Origin: Novosphingobium sp. TH158
GTDB lineage: Bacteria > Pseudomonadota > Alphaproteobacteria > Sphingomonadales > Sphingomonadaceae
DNA length: 64,000 nucleotides
Direction of reading: 5' to 3'
Assembly: GCF_002855555.1 (NCBI RefSeq)
Contig: NZ_PKRT01000001.1
Location: forward strand, 2,074,001 to 2,138,000
Every line of letters starts with the position of its first letter. The stretch's first letter is position 1. A program made the translations under genes and the position numbers. The notes under the pieces were generated by a model. The model saw nothing but the letters and a program-made list of their open reading frames with translations, was not told where the DNA came from and did no database searches. This document shows positions 35,586 to 44,442 of the stretch, one piece after another.

Positions 35586-36790
35586 GCCTGGCTGCCACCC
35601 TCGATGCCGGCATCAAGTCGCAGTTCCCGGGCCTTGCCGGCAACTGGCATTACCTCGATACCGCCGCCACCGCGCAGAAGCCGCAGGCCGTGATCGACGC
35701 GATGGTTCGCGCCCTGGGCGAGGATTACGCGACGGTCCATCGCGGGGTCTATGCGCGCTCGGCGGAAATGACCCTGGCTTTCGAGGAAGCGCGGCGCAAG
35801 GTCGCGGCCTTCATCGGCGGCGCTGAGAACGAGATTGTCTTCACCCGCGGCGCGACCGAGGCGATCAACCTTGTTGCGCAGACCTGGGGGCAAGCGAACC
35901 TCAAGGCGGGCGATCGCGTGCTCCTGTCCATGCTGGAGCACCATTCGAACATCGTGCCCTGGCAACTGCTGCGCGACCGGACCGGGGTGGAAATCGACGT
36001 CTGTCCGTTGACGCCGGACGGACAGATCGATCTTGCGGCGGCGGAACGGATTCTCACCCCCGCGCACAAGCTGGTGGCGCTTGCCCACGTCTCCAACGTA
36101 CTCGGCTCGATGCTCCACGTGGAACAGGCTGTGGCGCTGGCCCGCAGCGTCGGGGCCAGGATCCTGCTCGACGGATGCCAGGCCGTGCCGCGGCTCGCCG
36201 TCGATGTCGCGGCGCTTGATTGCGACTTCTACGTGTTCTCGGCGCACAAGCTCTATGGCCCCACCGGCATCGGCGCGCTCTGGGCGCGGGCGGAACTGCT
36301 TGATGCGATGCCGCCCTGGCACGGTGGCGGCGCGATGATCGACCGGGTTACTTTCGAGAAGACCACCTTCGCGCCGCCGCCCGCCCGGTTCGAGGCGGGG
36401 ACCCCGGCGATTGTCGAAGCCATCGCTCTGGGTGCGGCGGTGGACTATGTTTCGGCCATAGGTCTCGATGCGATCCACGCGCATGAGGCGGCGCTGGTTG
36501 CCCGGTGCCGTGATGAACTGCGGCGGATGAATTCGGTAAGGCTGTTCGGGCCGGAAGAATCGGCAGGCATTGTCTCGTTTGCGCTCGATGGCGTGCATCC
36601 ACATGACCTCGGCACCATATTGGACGAGGAAGGCGTGGCGATCCGCGCCGGGCACCATTGCGCCCAGCCGCTGATGGATCATCTTGGCGTACCGGCAACC
36701 GCGCGCGCCAGCTTTGGCATTTACAACGATGAGGCAGATGTGGCGGCGCTGGTCCGCGGCATCGAACGGACGAAAAGGATTTTCGGATGA
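35582..36790 (+). CDS. sufS: SufS cysteine desulfurase
   Basis: 402-residue type II PLP cysteine desulfurase providing persulfide sulfur. PLP Lys223 in FSAHKLYGPTGIG, catalytic Cys360 in AGHHCAQPLM. Start codon GTG inside the sufD stop. No SufE or SufU partner is visible in this window, so the sulfur acceptor is presumably encoded elsewhere. Confidence 0.96.
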   Translation: MSLAATLDAGIKSQFPGLAGNWHYLDTAATAQKPQAVIDAMVRALGEDYATVHRGVYARSAEMTLAFEEARRKVAAFIGGAENEIVFTRGATEAINLVAQTWGQANLKAGDRVLLSMLEHHSNIVPWQLLRDRTGVEIDVCPLTPDGQIDLAAAERILTPAHKLVALAHVSNVLGSMLHVEQAVALARSVGARILLDGCQAVPRLAVDVAALDCDFYVFSAHKLYGPTGIGALWARAELLDAMPPWHGGGAMIDRVTFEKTTFAPPPARFEAGTPAIVEAIALGAAVDYVSAIGLDAIHAHEAALVARCRDELRRMNSVRLFGPEESAGIVSFALDGVHPHDLGTILDEEGVAIRAGHHCAQPLMDHLGVPATARASFGIYNDEADVAALVRGIERTKRIFG

Positions 36791-37263
36791 GCGGGGAAGA
36801 GCCCAGGTTCACCGTCGAAGAGGTTGAAAGCGTGGCGCCGCCGCCCAAGGCGCGGGTCGACGATGCAGAGGCACCGACCGAGAAGCTGGAGCGCAAGCGC
36901 GACTATCTTGAAGGCTTCCTTGCCGAAAAGCCGCAGGGCCTTGCCGCGGGCGAGCCGGGTGGCGACATCTACGAATCGGTCATCGGCGCGCTGAAGGAAA
37001 TCTTCGATCCGGAAATTCCGGTGAACATCTATGACCTTGGCCTGATCTACGGGGTGGAAGTGGATGGCGATGGCGGCGTTACCGTGACCATGACGCTGAC
37101 CACGCCGCATTGCCCCGTCGCCGAATCGATGCCGGGTGAAGTGGAGCTGCGCGTCGGTGCCGTTCCCGGTGTGCGCGACTGCGAAGTGAACCTCGTCTGG
37201 GATCCGCCATGGGACCCGGCCAAGATGAGCGACGAGGCCCGGCTGGAGCTTGGCATGCTATGA
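36787..37263 (+). CDS. sufT: SufT-like DUF59 maturation factor
   Basis: 158 residues. Variable N-terminal extension (about 1-55), then the DUF59/MIP18 domain: DPEIPVNIYDLGLIYGV and TLTTPHCPVAESMP with its conserved Cys. In SUF operons this protein aids Fe-S cluster maturation under high demand. ATGA overlaps at both ends. Confidence 0.9.
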   Translation: MSGEEPRFTVEEVESVAPPPKARVDDAEAPTEKLERKRDYLEGFLAEKPQGLAAGEPGGDIYESVIGALKEIFDPEIPVNIYDLGLIYGVEVDGDGGVTVTMTLTTPHCPVAESMPGEVELRVGAVPGVRDCEVNLVWDPPWDPAKMSDEARLELGML

Positions 37264-37619
37264 CGACCACCACGACAACCCGCGCCCGTCCCGCAGCCGT
37301 CCTGCTTACCCCGGCAGCCGAAGCCCGCATTGCCCACCTGATGAGCGAGGCGCCCGAAGGCGCGATCGGCGTGAAGCTTTCCACCCCGCGCAGGGGCTGT
37401 TCGGGCCTGGCCTATTCGGTGGACTACGTGACCGAGGCCAATCCTATCGACGAGCGCATCGAGACGCCGGGTGGACTGTTCTTCATCGATGGCGGTTCGG
37501 TGCTCTACCTGATCGGATCGACGATGGACTGGGTGGAAGACGATTTCCAGGCGGGCTTCGTGTTCAACAATCCCAATGCCAAGGGCACCTGCGGCTGCGG
37601 CGAAAGCTTCACCGTCTGA
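37260..37619 (+). CDS. sufA: SufA A-type iron-sulfur carrier
   Basis: 119-residue A-type carrier; cysteines in RRGCSGLAYSV and the C-terminal GTCGCGESF. Last gene of the SUF operon; ATG at 37260 overlaps sufT. A separate ErpA-like paralogue lies at 6.4 kb. Confidence 0.93.
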   Translation: MTTTTTTRARPAAVLLTPAAEARIAHLMSEAPEGAIGVKLSTPRRGCSGLAYSVDYVTEANPIDERIETPGGLFFIDGGSVLYLIGSTMDWVEDDFQAGFVFNNPNAKGTCGCGESFTV

Positions 37620-37685
37620 TAAAATAGCGGCCCGCCCCCCGGAAGGAGAGGGCGGGACGCCGTTTGGTCCGGGGCGACTCGGTTA

Positions 37686-38627
37686 TCAGCGCCCGGTTTC
37701 CTGTTCGAGGAAGGCCAGCAAGGCCTCATCGTATTCGTCGATGCGGCTGTTGCCGTCGATCTGGCCCTGCAACCAGGTATTCTCTTCGGTGGTCACGACC
37801 GCGGCAGCGGCCTGTTCCGCGGCGGTATCGCGCTGCTTGCGACCGAACAGCGCCCTGAAGGTATCGACCATTCCGGTCTCTACATCGGACTTCGCCATGC
37901 GGCCGGCAAAGCGCAGCAGGCTGGGGGTGCTGGCGTTCATGAACTGCTCCAGCTCGGCCGCCCGCCCTGAGTCGAGCGGATTGTAGCTGGTATAGCCGGA
38001 CAGATAGCTGCCGACGCCCTGGACAAACAGCTGCTTCCACTCGGCCGCGTTCGGCGCATCGAGCGTGGCGTCCTTGAGCCGGAACAGCATCTCTGCCTCG
38101 CTGCGGCTGGCAGCGGCGGGGCGGTCGCCTGCCTGGGCGAAGATCACCCGGCGCAGCAGGCCGACCTCGGTGGAGTTCACATTGCCTTTTTCAAGCGGGC
38201 CGCGGCGCGTGGGGCCCTCGCCAGTCAACACCGCCTGCTCGATCTGGGCCAGGACATAGTCCTTCAGGTTCTGCGGCACGTTGAGCGCCTTTTCGACGAT
38301 CCTCACCAGCAGTTCCAGCTCGGTCAGGCCGTGCAGGTGGCCGTTATGGTCGATCCGGGCGATCAGCCAGTCGGCCTGAGACTGCGAGACATAGCCGCGC
38401 GGCTCCAGCCCGTTGACAAGGAATTCGCCCAGGGCCTCGACGAAGAAGTCGGACCATTCGGTGCTGTGCTCCGCCAGCCGGTCGTTGATCGCGAAGATTG
38501 CCTCGGCTTCTACCGGGCTGATCGTGCCGTCGCCCCAGCCTGCCCGGCGCAGGTCCAGGATTTCCTGCGCGGAAATCGAGCCGTCGGCAGCCGCCTGTTC
38601 GGCCAGCGTGCGGAAATGCATGGTCAT
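37686..38627 (-). CDS. Internally duplicated hypothetical protein
   Basis: 313 residues, no signal peptide or membrane helix. Two halves repeat: SPVEAEAIFAINDR / SRSEAEMLFRLKD, EWSDFFVEALGEFLV / EWKQLFVQGVGSYLS, and ADWLIARIDHNGHL / NTWLQGQIDGNSRI. Short D-G-x-I-S-x-x-E segments (ADGSISAQE, GDGTISPVE) recall a partial EF-hand or TerB-like helix-loop-helix. I cannot name a family or function. Single gene on the minus strand after the SUF operon. Confidence 0.7.
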   Translation of the reverse strand: MTMHFRTLAEQAAADGSISAQEILDLRRAGWGDGTISPVEAEAIFAINDRLAEHSTEWSDFFVEALGEFLVNGLEPRGYVSQSQADWLIARIDHNGHLHGLTELELLVRIVEKALNVPQNLKDYVLAQIEQAVLTGEGPTRRGPLEKGNVNSTEVGLLRRVIFAQAGDRPAAASRSEAEMLFRLKDATLDAPNAAEWKQLFVQGVGSYLSGYTSYNPLDSGRAAELEQFMNASTPSLLRFAGRMAKSDVETGMVDTFRALFGRKQRDTAAEQAAAAVVTTEENTWLQGQIDGNSRIDEYDEALLAFLEQETGR

Positions 38628-38676
38628 TGCGGCAATGCCCTTTCGTGGATCCGGGGCAATACCTAGAAAAAACTGG

Positions 38677-39090
38677 CTAACGTTTCCTTAGCGCGGCAAC
38701 GCAGCTCGCCCTGTCGACATCGCGACCGTCGCTGGCGCGGCGGGCTTCGACGTAGGTGGCATGGGGCTCCTGTCCGGCCTCCTGCGGGTAGAGGAACACG
38801 TCGAGCACACAGGCGTTGCCGGAAAACTGCAGCTTGCGCGCATCGCCTTCGAGCACGTCAAGGCGGGCGGTGCCGAACTGGCGCTCAAGGTCTCCGCCGC
38901 TTGCGCCGATCACCCCTTCGAGTCCCGGCGCGGCCAGGATTCGCGGGCGGGCCGGCGGCTTTGCCGGGGTCGGCTTGACCACGGTGGGCGGCGGCGGCAG
39001 CGGGCGGGTGGCGCTCTTGACCGTTGCTGTGCCGCCACCACAGGCGGCCAGCAGCAGGATCGGGGCGAGGGCGGGAAGAGTGGTGCGCAT
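38677..39090 (-). CDS. Small predicted lipoprotein
   Basis: 137 residues. Signal peptide with lipobox LLLAACGG, a Pro-rich linker (LPPPPTVVKPTPAKPPARPR), and a C-terminal domain with two Cys (NACVLDVFLY, RASCVAAL). Family not recognised. ATG at 39090 gives the compact signal; two upstream in-frame ATGs would lengthen it unnaturally. Confidence 0.72.
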   Translation of the reverse strand: MRTTLPALAPILLLAACGGGTATVKSATRPLPPPPTVVKPTPAKPPARPRILAAPGLEGVIGASGGDLERQFGTARLDVLEGDARKLQFSGNACVLDVFLYPQEAGQEPHATYVEARRASDGRDVDRASCVAALRKR

Positions 39091-39206
39091 TGGCTTCACG
39101 GCGCCTCGCATCACCCCAAAGCGGCTTGCTGTCAACGCTATCGGTCTTGCCCCCGGCACGGGTGAACGCTAGTCGCGCGGACTGGTTCCACCCAGGAAGG
39201 CTATCA

Positions 39207-40202
39207 ATGTCCCAACCCACTCGCGACGTTATCGCAATCGGCAATGCCATCGTCGATGTCATGGCTCCCTGCGAGGACGCGCTGATCGAACGGCTGGGCA
39301 TGACGCGCGGCGGGATGACCCTGATCGACACCGCCCGCGCTCACGAGCTTTACGAGGCCATGGGGCCCGCGCGTGAGATTTCGGGCGGTTCGGCGGCGAA
39401 CACGCTGGCGGGCCTTGCCGCGCTGGGCGCGAACTGCGCCTTCATCGGCCAGGTTGCGCAGGACCAGCTGGGCGAGGTTTTCGCGCACGACATCCGCGCC
39501 GGCGGCATCGCTTTCGAAACCCCAGCCCGTGCCGGCGATCCGCCGACGGCGCGGTGCCTGATCTTCGTGACGCCCGATGGCCAGCGGACGATGAACACCT
39601 TCCTCGGCGCATCGCAGTTCCTGCCGCCCGCCGCGCTTGACGAGGCCGCGATCGCCGATGCCGCGGTGCTTTATCTCGAGGGCTACCTGTGGGATCCGGA
39701 AGAGCCGCGCGCAGCCATGCGCCGCGCCATCGGCGCGGCACGCAATGCCGGGCGCAAGGTGGCCTTCACCCTGTCCGATGCTTTCGTGATCGAGCGGCAC
39801 GGCGCCGATTTCCGCGCCATGATCGAAACCGGCGATATCGACATTCTTTTCGCCAACCACGTCGAGCTTGCAGCGCTGACCGGCGAGGACGATTTCGATG
39901 CCGGCCTTGCGGCGCTGGCGCCCAAGGTTCCGCTGCTGGTGGTTACCTGCAGCGAAAAGGGCGCGGTTGCGGTGGCGCAGGGCAGCCGTTTCTCGGTCCC
40001 GGCCGAACCGGTCGAGCGTGTGGTCGATACCACTGGCGCGGGTGACCTGTTCGCCGCCGGCTTCCTCTTCGGCCATGTCCGCGGCCGCCCGGTCGACGAA
40101 TGCCTGCGCCTGGGCGCGATCTGCGCCAGCGAGATCATCTCGCACTACGGCGCCCGGCCCGAGGCGGACCTCAAGGCGCTGGTCGCCGAGCGCGTCGGCT
40201 AG
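39207..40202 (+). CDS. PfkB-family kinase, probable adenosine kinase
   Basis: 331 residues. GNAIVDVMAPCEDALIE at the start, EISGGSAANTLAGLAALGA substrate loop, and the DTTGAGDLFAAGFLFG signature with catalytic Asp. Closest in feel to bacterial adenosine kinase-type members; sugar specificity cannot be excluded. CAGGAAGG precedes the ATG. Confidence 0.88.
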   Translation: MSQPTRDVIAIGNAIVDVMAPCEDALIERLGMTRGGMTLIDTARAHELYEAMGPAREISGGSAANTLAGLAALGANCAFIGQVAQDQLGEVFAHDIRAGGIAFETPARAGDPPTARCLIFVTPDGQRTMNTFLGASQFLPPAALDEAAIADAAVLYLEGYLWDPEEPRAAMRRAIGAARNAGRKVAFTLSDAFVIERHGADFRAMIETGDIDILFANHVELAALTGEDDFDAGLAALAPKVPLLVVTCSEKGAVAVAQGSRFSVPAEPVERVVDTTGAGDLFAAGFLFGHVRGRPVDECLRLGAICASEIISHYGARPEADLKALVAERVG

Positions 40203-40215
40203 GCCAGGGGGCCGC

Positions 40216-41487
40216 TCACGCGCTTTCGCGCGCGACCTCTCGCCAGCCGATGTCGCGGCGGCAGAACCCGCTCGGGAAGTCGATGGCATCGACAGCCGCA
40301 TAGGCCAGGGCCTGCGCTTCGCGAGCATTGGCGCCCAGCGCCGTCACGTTGAGCACACGCCCGCCATTGGCAACCAGTTGTCCGTCGACAGTGGCCGTGC
40401 CCGCATGGAAGACGCGGCCGTTATGGGGTGCGCGCATGTCTATGGTGCCGCCCTTTTCCGGCGTGCCGGGATAGCCCCTGGCGGCCATGACCACCGTCAG
40501 CGCGGTGGCATCGCGCATGCGGACCGGGGGTGCATCCTTCAGGCCATCCACCTGCGAGGCGCGATGGAGCAGGTCAACCAGGTCGCCCTCGAAGCGCATC
40601 ATCAGTACCTGGCATTCGGGATCGCCGAAGCGGCAGTTGTATTCGATCAGCTTCGGCCCCTCGGCCGTGAGCATCAGCCCGGCAAAGAGCACGCCCTGAT
40701 AGGGCATGTTGTCGCGAGCCAGCGCGCTGACGGTGGGGCGCACGATCCGCTCCATCACCTCGGCCTCGATCTCGGGGGTAAAGACGCCGGTCGGCGAATA
40801 GGCACCCATGCCGCCGGTATTCGGTCCGGTATCGCCATCACCCACGCGCTTGTGATCCTGCGCAGAGCCGAAGGGCAGCACATTGGTGCCGTCCGAGATG
40901 GCAAAGAAGCTGGCCTCCTCGCCGGTCATGAATTCCTCGATCACGACTTCGGCACCGGCTTCGCCAAAGCCGCCGGAGAACATGAACTCCACTGCCTCGC
41001 GCGCCTCTGCCTCGGTTTCGGCGATGATCACGCCCTTGCCGGCGGCAAGGCCATCGGCCTTGATGACAACCGGCAGGCCGAACCGCGCGAGGTCCGCCAG
41101 CGCCGCGTCCTTGCCGGAATGGCGCGCATAGGCGGCAGTAGGGATTCCTTCGCGGGCGCAGAGATCCTTGACGAAGCCCTTGGAGCCTTCGAGCTGGGCC
41201 GCCGCCTTCGACGGGCCGAATACGGCGATCCCGGCGGCGCGCAGGCTGTCTGCCAGTCCATCGACCAGCGGCGCTTCCGGGCCGATGACGACGAAGCTCA
41301 CCGCCTTCTCCTGGCAGAACGCGATCACTGCGCCATGATCGGCCGGATCGACCGTCACCAGTTTTGCGTGTTCCAGCATTCCCGGATTGCCCGGTGCAGC
41401 GTAAAGCGTTTCGCACAATGGCGATTGCGCCAGCTTCCATGCCAGCGCATGTTCGCGCCCGCCGCTTCCGATCAGCAGGATATTCAT
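40216..41487 (-). CDS. purD: Phosphoribosylamine-glycine ligase
   Basis: 423-residue ATP-grasp enzyme, second step of purine synthesis. [17 protein letters not shown] terminus, [33 protein letters not shown], and [15 protein letters not shown] signature. Its start codon (41487-41485) overlaps the divergent xseA start in the tetranucleotide CATG, so its ribosome site lies inside the xseA coding sequence. Confidence 0.97.
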   Translation of the reverse strand: MNILLIGSGGREHALAWKLAQSPLCETLYAAPGNPGMLEHAKLVTVDPADHGAVIAFCQEKAVSFVVIGPEAPLVDGLADSLRAAGIAVFGPSKAAAQLEGSKGFVKDLCAREGIPTAAYARHSGKDAALADLARFGLPVVIKADGLAAGKGVIIAETEAEAREAVEFMFSGGFGEAGAEVVIEEFMTGEEASFFAISDGTNVLPFGSAQDHKRVGDGDTGPNTGGMGAYSPTGVFTPEIEAEVMERIVRPTVSALARDNMPYQGVLFAGLMLTAEGPKLIEYNCRFGDPECQVLMMRFEGDLVDLLHRASQVDGLKDAPPVRMRDATALTVVMAARGYPGTPEKGGTIDMRAPHNGRVFHAGTATVDGQLVANGGRVLNVTALGANAREAQALAYAAVDAIDFPSGFCRRDIGWREVARESA

Positions 41488-42961
41488 GTCGCCGCCTACG
41501 CCTTTCGATGACCTTGATGATGCTGGCGGGCTCGTAGCGAAGGAGTCGCGCTCCAGCAACGCCGAGCCTCTGTCCGTCAGCGAGATTTCTGCCTCGCTCA
41601 AGCGCACGGTGGAGGAACGCTTTTCCTATGTGCGGGTGCGTGGCGAGCTGTCGGGGGTCAAGATGGCCGCCTCGGGTCACCTCTACCTCTGCCTCAAGGA
41701 CGAGAGCGCGCGGCTTGACGGCGTGATGTGGCGCGGCACGGTGCAGCGCCTGTCCTTCCGCCCGGAAGACGGGGTTGAGGTGATCGCTACCGGCAAGCTG
41801 ACAACCTATCCGGGCCGGTCGAACTACCAGATCGTCATCGAACGCATGGAAATCGCCGGGGAAGGCGCGCTGCTGGCGCTGCTGGCGAGAAACAAGGCCC
41901 GCTTCGAGGCCGAAGGGCTGTTCGCCCCCGGACGCAAGCGCCGCCTGCCCTTCCTGCCGCAGGTGATCGGCGTGGTCACCTCGCCCACCGGAGCGGTGAT
42001 CCGCGACATTCTCCACCGTCTTGCCGACCGGATGCCCAGCCGCGTGATCGTCTGGCCGGTGCTGGTCCAGGGGCAGGGGGCTGCAGAACAGGTCGCCGCC
42101 GCGGTGCGCGGTTTCGGCGCCATTGCCGCGGGAGGGCCGGTGCCACGGCCGGACGTGCTCATCGTCGCGCGCGGCGGCGGCTCGATCGAGGATCTCTGGG
42201 CCTTCAATGAGGAGGCGGTGGTGCGGGCCATTGCCGAATCGCCGATCCCCGTGATCTCGGCCGTCGGGCACGAGACCGACACGACCCTTGCCGATTTCGC
42301 CGCCGACCTGCGCGCACCGACGCCAACCGCTGCGGCGGAGCTGGCCGTCCCGGTGCGTTCGGACCTGCTTAACCAGCTGGCCGAACTGGCCCTGCGCAAG
42401 CGCAAGGCGGTTATGCGCCCGGTCCAGCTTGGCCGCGAACGGCTGGAGGCGCGCGGCCAGCGACTGCCACAACCCCAGGCGCTGCTGGCGCTGCCGTCGC
42501 AGCAGCTTGACGAGGCAGGCGAGAAGCTGCGCCGTGGCCTGGGCGACCGTATCGTTCTTGCCCGTCAGCGCCTCTCCGAGAGCGCGGGGCGGCTTTCCAC
42601 GCCCCTGCTCATGGCCCGGCGCGACCGCGCGGCGGAACGGCTGGCGGCCCTGCGCCTGAGCCCGGCGCTGGTCGAACGGGGGGTGGCGCTGGCAAGGGAC
42701 CGGCTCACCGCGATGGTGCGGGTCATGACCTCGCTCAATCCCGACAATGTCCTCGCGCGCGGCTATGCGCGGGTGACAGGGGCCGATGGCCGGACGCTGA
42801 CGGCCGCCGCCGCCGCGCGCAAGGAAGCGCGGCTGGCCCTCCATTTCCACGATGGCGTGGTCGCGGTTGCGCCCGGAGGTGCCGAATCGCCAGTGCCGCG
42901 TCCAGCGAATCCCAAACCGGCGCAGCCGAAGGCGAATCCCGACCAGCCGAAATTGCTTTGA
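41486..42961 (+). CDS. xseA: Exodeoxyribonuclease VII large subunit
   Basis: 491 residues. N-terminal OB-fold ([29 protein letters not shown]) then the ExoVII catalytic core ([56 protein letters not shown] split across about 265-290) and C-terminal helices. The divergent start overlap with purD means upstream signals are embedded in purD. The small subunit xseB is not in the window. Confidence 0.95.
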   Translation: MSPPTPFDDLDDAGGLVAKESRSSNAEPLSVSEISASLKRTVEERFSYVRVRGELSGVKMAASGHLYLCLKDESARLDGVMWRGTVQRLSFRPEDGVEVIATGKLTTYPGRSNYQIVIERMEIAGEGALLALLARNKARFEAEGLFAPGRKRRLPFLPQVIGVVTSPTGAVIRDILHRLADRMPSRVIVWPVLVQGQGAAEQVAAAVRGFGAIAAGGPVPRPDVLIVARGGGSIEDLWAFNEEAVVRAIAESPIPVISAVGHETDTTLADFAADLRAPTPTAAAELAVPVRSDLLNQLAELALRKRKAVMRPVQLGRERLEARGQRLPQPQALLALPSQQLDEAGEKLRRGLGDRIVLARQRLSESAGRLSTPLLMARRDRAAERLAALRLSPALVERGVALARDRLTAMVRVMTSLNPDNVLARGYARVTGADGRTLTAAAAARKEARLALHFHDGVVAVAPGGAESPVPRPANPKPAQPKANPDQPKLL

Positions 42962-42988
42962 GGCAACGGGCGCGCTAGGCTTGCGGGC

Positions 42989-43192
42989 ATGCTGATGTCT
43001 TCATCCGAACGTCTTGCCGTCCTGCGATACGAAGCCAATGGCTTCCGCGTCATAGCCCCTGGCACTCATGTTAAGTGCGCGGTCACGGGCGAGCCTATCC
43101 AGCTGGAAGTGCTGCGCTACTGGAGCGTCGAGCACCAGGAAGCCTATGCCACCTGCACCGTGGCCACCAAGCGGCTTGCGGAAGTGGACTGA
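42989..43192 (+). CDS. DUF2093 protein
   Basis: 67-residue conserved alphaproteobacterial protein (VLRYEANGFRVIAPGTHVKC, TGEPIQLEVLRYWSVEHQEA). Function unknown. It follows xseA by 27 nt and precedes the M23 gene by 1 nt, so the three are likely one transcript. ATGs at 42989 and 42995 are equivalent. Confidence 0.85.
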   Translation: MLMSSSERLAVLRYEANGFRVIAPGTHVKCAVTGEPIQLEVLRYWSVEHQEAYATCTVATKRLAEVD

Positions 43193-43193
43193 C

Positions 43194-44093
43194 ATGATCC
43201 GCAGCCTGGGCTCCGGCCCGGTGGCGGCAGCGGTGGTGCTGGCAGCCGGTTCGTGCAACGTCAGTGTCGCCATGGCGCAGCCGGTGCAGGCTCCGGCACC
43301 GGCCGCCGCTCCCTCGCTGCCTGTTCGCCTGGCCAATGACTTCACGCTGATCGGCCAGCAGGTCCAGGGCGGCTGGCTGCGTGGCTTGGCGCCCTTCGGC
43401 GCGCGATCGGTGGCTCTCGGTGGCAAGCCGGTAGAGCTTGAGCCCGACGGCAGCTTCTTCATCGCTTTCGATCGCGATTCCGGCCCCATGGCGGAACTTG
43501 TGGCGCGCCGGGGCGATCTGCCCGTCATCCGCCGCACGCTCTCCATCGCGCCGCGCGCCTGGCGGATCGAACATGTCAACGCCCCTTTCCGACCGCCCGG
43601 CCTGCCCGACGCCAGCTTCGCTGAAATTCGCGGGCGCGAACTGGCCATGATCGGTGCAGCGCGGGCCAGGTCCACCGATGCTGCCGGATGGCGGCAAGCA
43701 ATGGCCTGGCCCCTGAAGGGCGCATTGCGCGGCCGTTTCGGGTCTCAGCGGGTCTACCAGGGCAAGCCCGGCTCCTATCACGGCGGCCTGGACATCGCCG
43801 GCGCAAGCGGCACGCCATTCATGGCGCCGGCCGACGGGGTTGTCGTGCTTGCCACGGCGTCGCCCTTCACGCTTGAGGGCAACCTGCTGATCCTCGATCA
43901 CGGTGCGGGCCTCAGCAGCGCTTTCCTGCATTGCGCGCGCCTCGCCGTGCGCGAAGGCGACCGGGTGAAGCAAGGGCAGCTTGTCGGCTGGGTGGGGATG
44001 ACCGGGCGCGCCACCGGCCCGCACCTGCACTGGGCGCTCAAGTGGCGCGACGCGAAGCTCGATCCGCTGCTTTTCCTTCCGCCACAAGGGTAA
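43194..44093 (+). CDS. M23 (LytM-type) metallopeptidase
   Basis: 299 residues. Signal sequence through about 27, an N-terminal beta region, then the peptidase M23 domain with YHGGLDIAGASGTPF (H-x3-D metal ligands) and GPHLHWAL (H-x-H). Cleaves peptidoglycan cross-links or activates amidases at the envelope. The ATG sits one base after the DUF2093 stop. Confidence 0.9.
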   Translation: MIRSLGSGPVAAAVVLAAGSCNVSVAMAQPVQAPAPAAAPSLPVRLANDFTLIGQQVQGGWLRGLAPFGARSVALGGKPVELEPDGSFFIAFDRDSGPMAELVARRGDLPVIRRTLSIAPRAWRIEHVNAPFRPPGLPDASFAEIRGRELAMIGAARARSTDAAGWRQAMAWPLKGALRGRFGSQRVYQGKPGSYHGGLDIAGASGTPFMAPADGVVVLATASPFTLEGNLLILDHGAGLSSAFLHCARLAVREGDRVKQGQLVGWVGMTGRATGPHLHWALKWRDAKLDPLLFLPPQG

Positions 44094-44442
44094 TTACTCA
44101 GTCCTGGCGGCTGCAAAACTGGTCAAGCCGAACAAGACTTCGTTAGACTGGCGACCGGAAGTGAAATTTTCGTGCGGGATGTAGCGGTGAATGGACATAA
44201 AGTTCCACCCTCGCCGGGTTCCCCGCTCCGCGGTAGTGTCAGCAACGTGACGCAGCTTGTTGTAGTTTGGCAACAGTTGCCGGGAATATGCTTTCGCCAG
44301 CAACCAAAATCTTTGCTGCAACCAAGGCTTTCCGCCAATAAGTTCTATCTTTCCCGGTTGGGAGTCCTGCGCCTGTGCCACTTTCAGGTGCCTGCGCAGG
44401 GGGCCCGATCCACTCACCGGGATTGCACAGGGGGCCTGATGG
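44094..44442. other. 349-bp non-coding leader of the TonB receptor
   Basis: No credible gene. It contains a perfect 13-bp palindrome GGCAAC-A-GTTGCC (44269-44281), AATATG at 44285-44290 as a possible -10, and short repeats near 44370-44400. Length is typical of a regulated receptor leader. Confidence 0.5.
44269..44281. promoter_or_regulatory. Palindrome upstream of TonB receptor
   Basis: GGCAACAGTTGCC, perfect 6-bp arms around a single base, about 160 bp before the receptor start and directly before an AATATG element. Operator-like; regulator unknown. Confidence 0.4.

Noticed and set aside
37621-37672. CCCGCCC/GGGCGGG hairpin after sufA
   Set aside because: Possible terminator, but no T run and an unclear loop; too weak to list.
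40838-42850. 670-codon minus-strand frame overlapping purD and xseA
   Set aside because: Spans two real genes in other frames with Arg/His-rich non-domain sequence.
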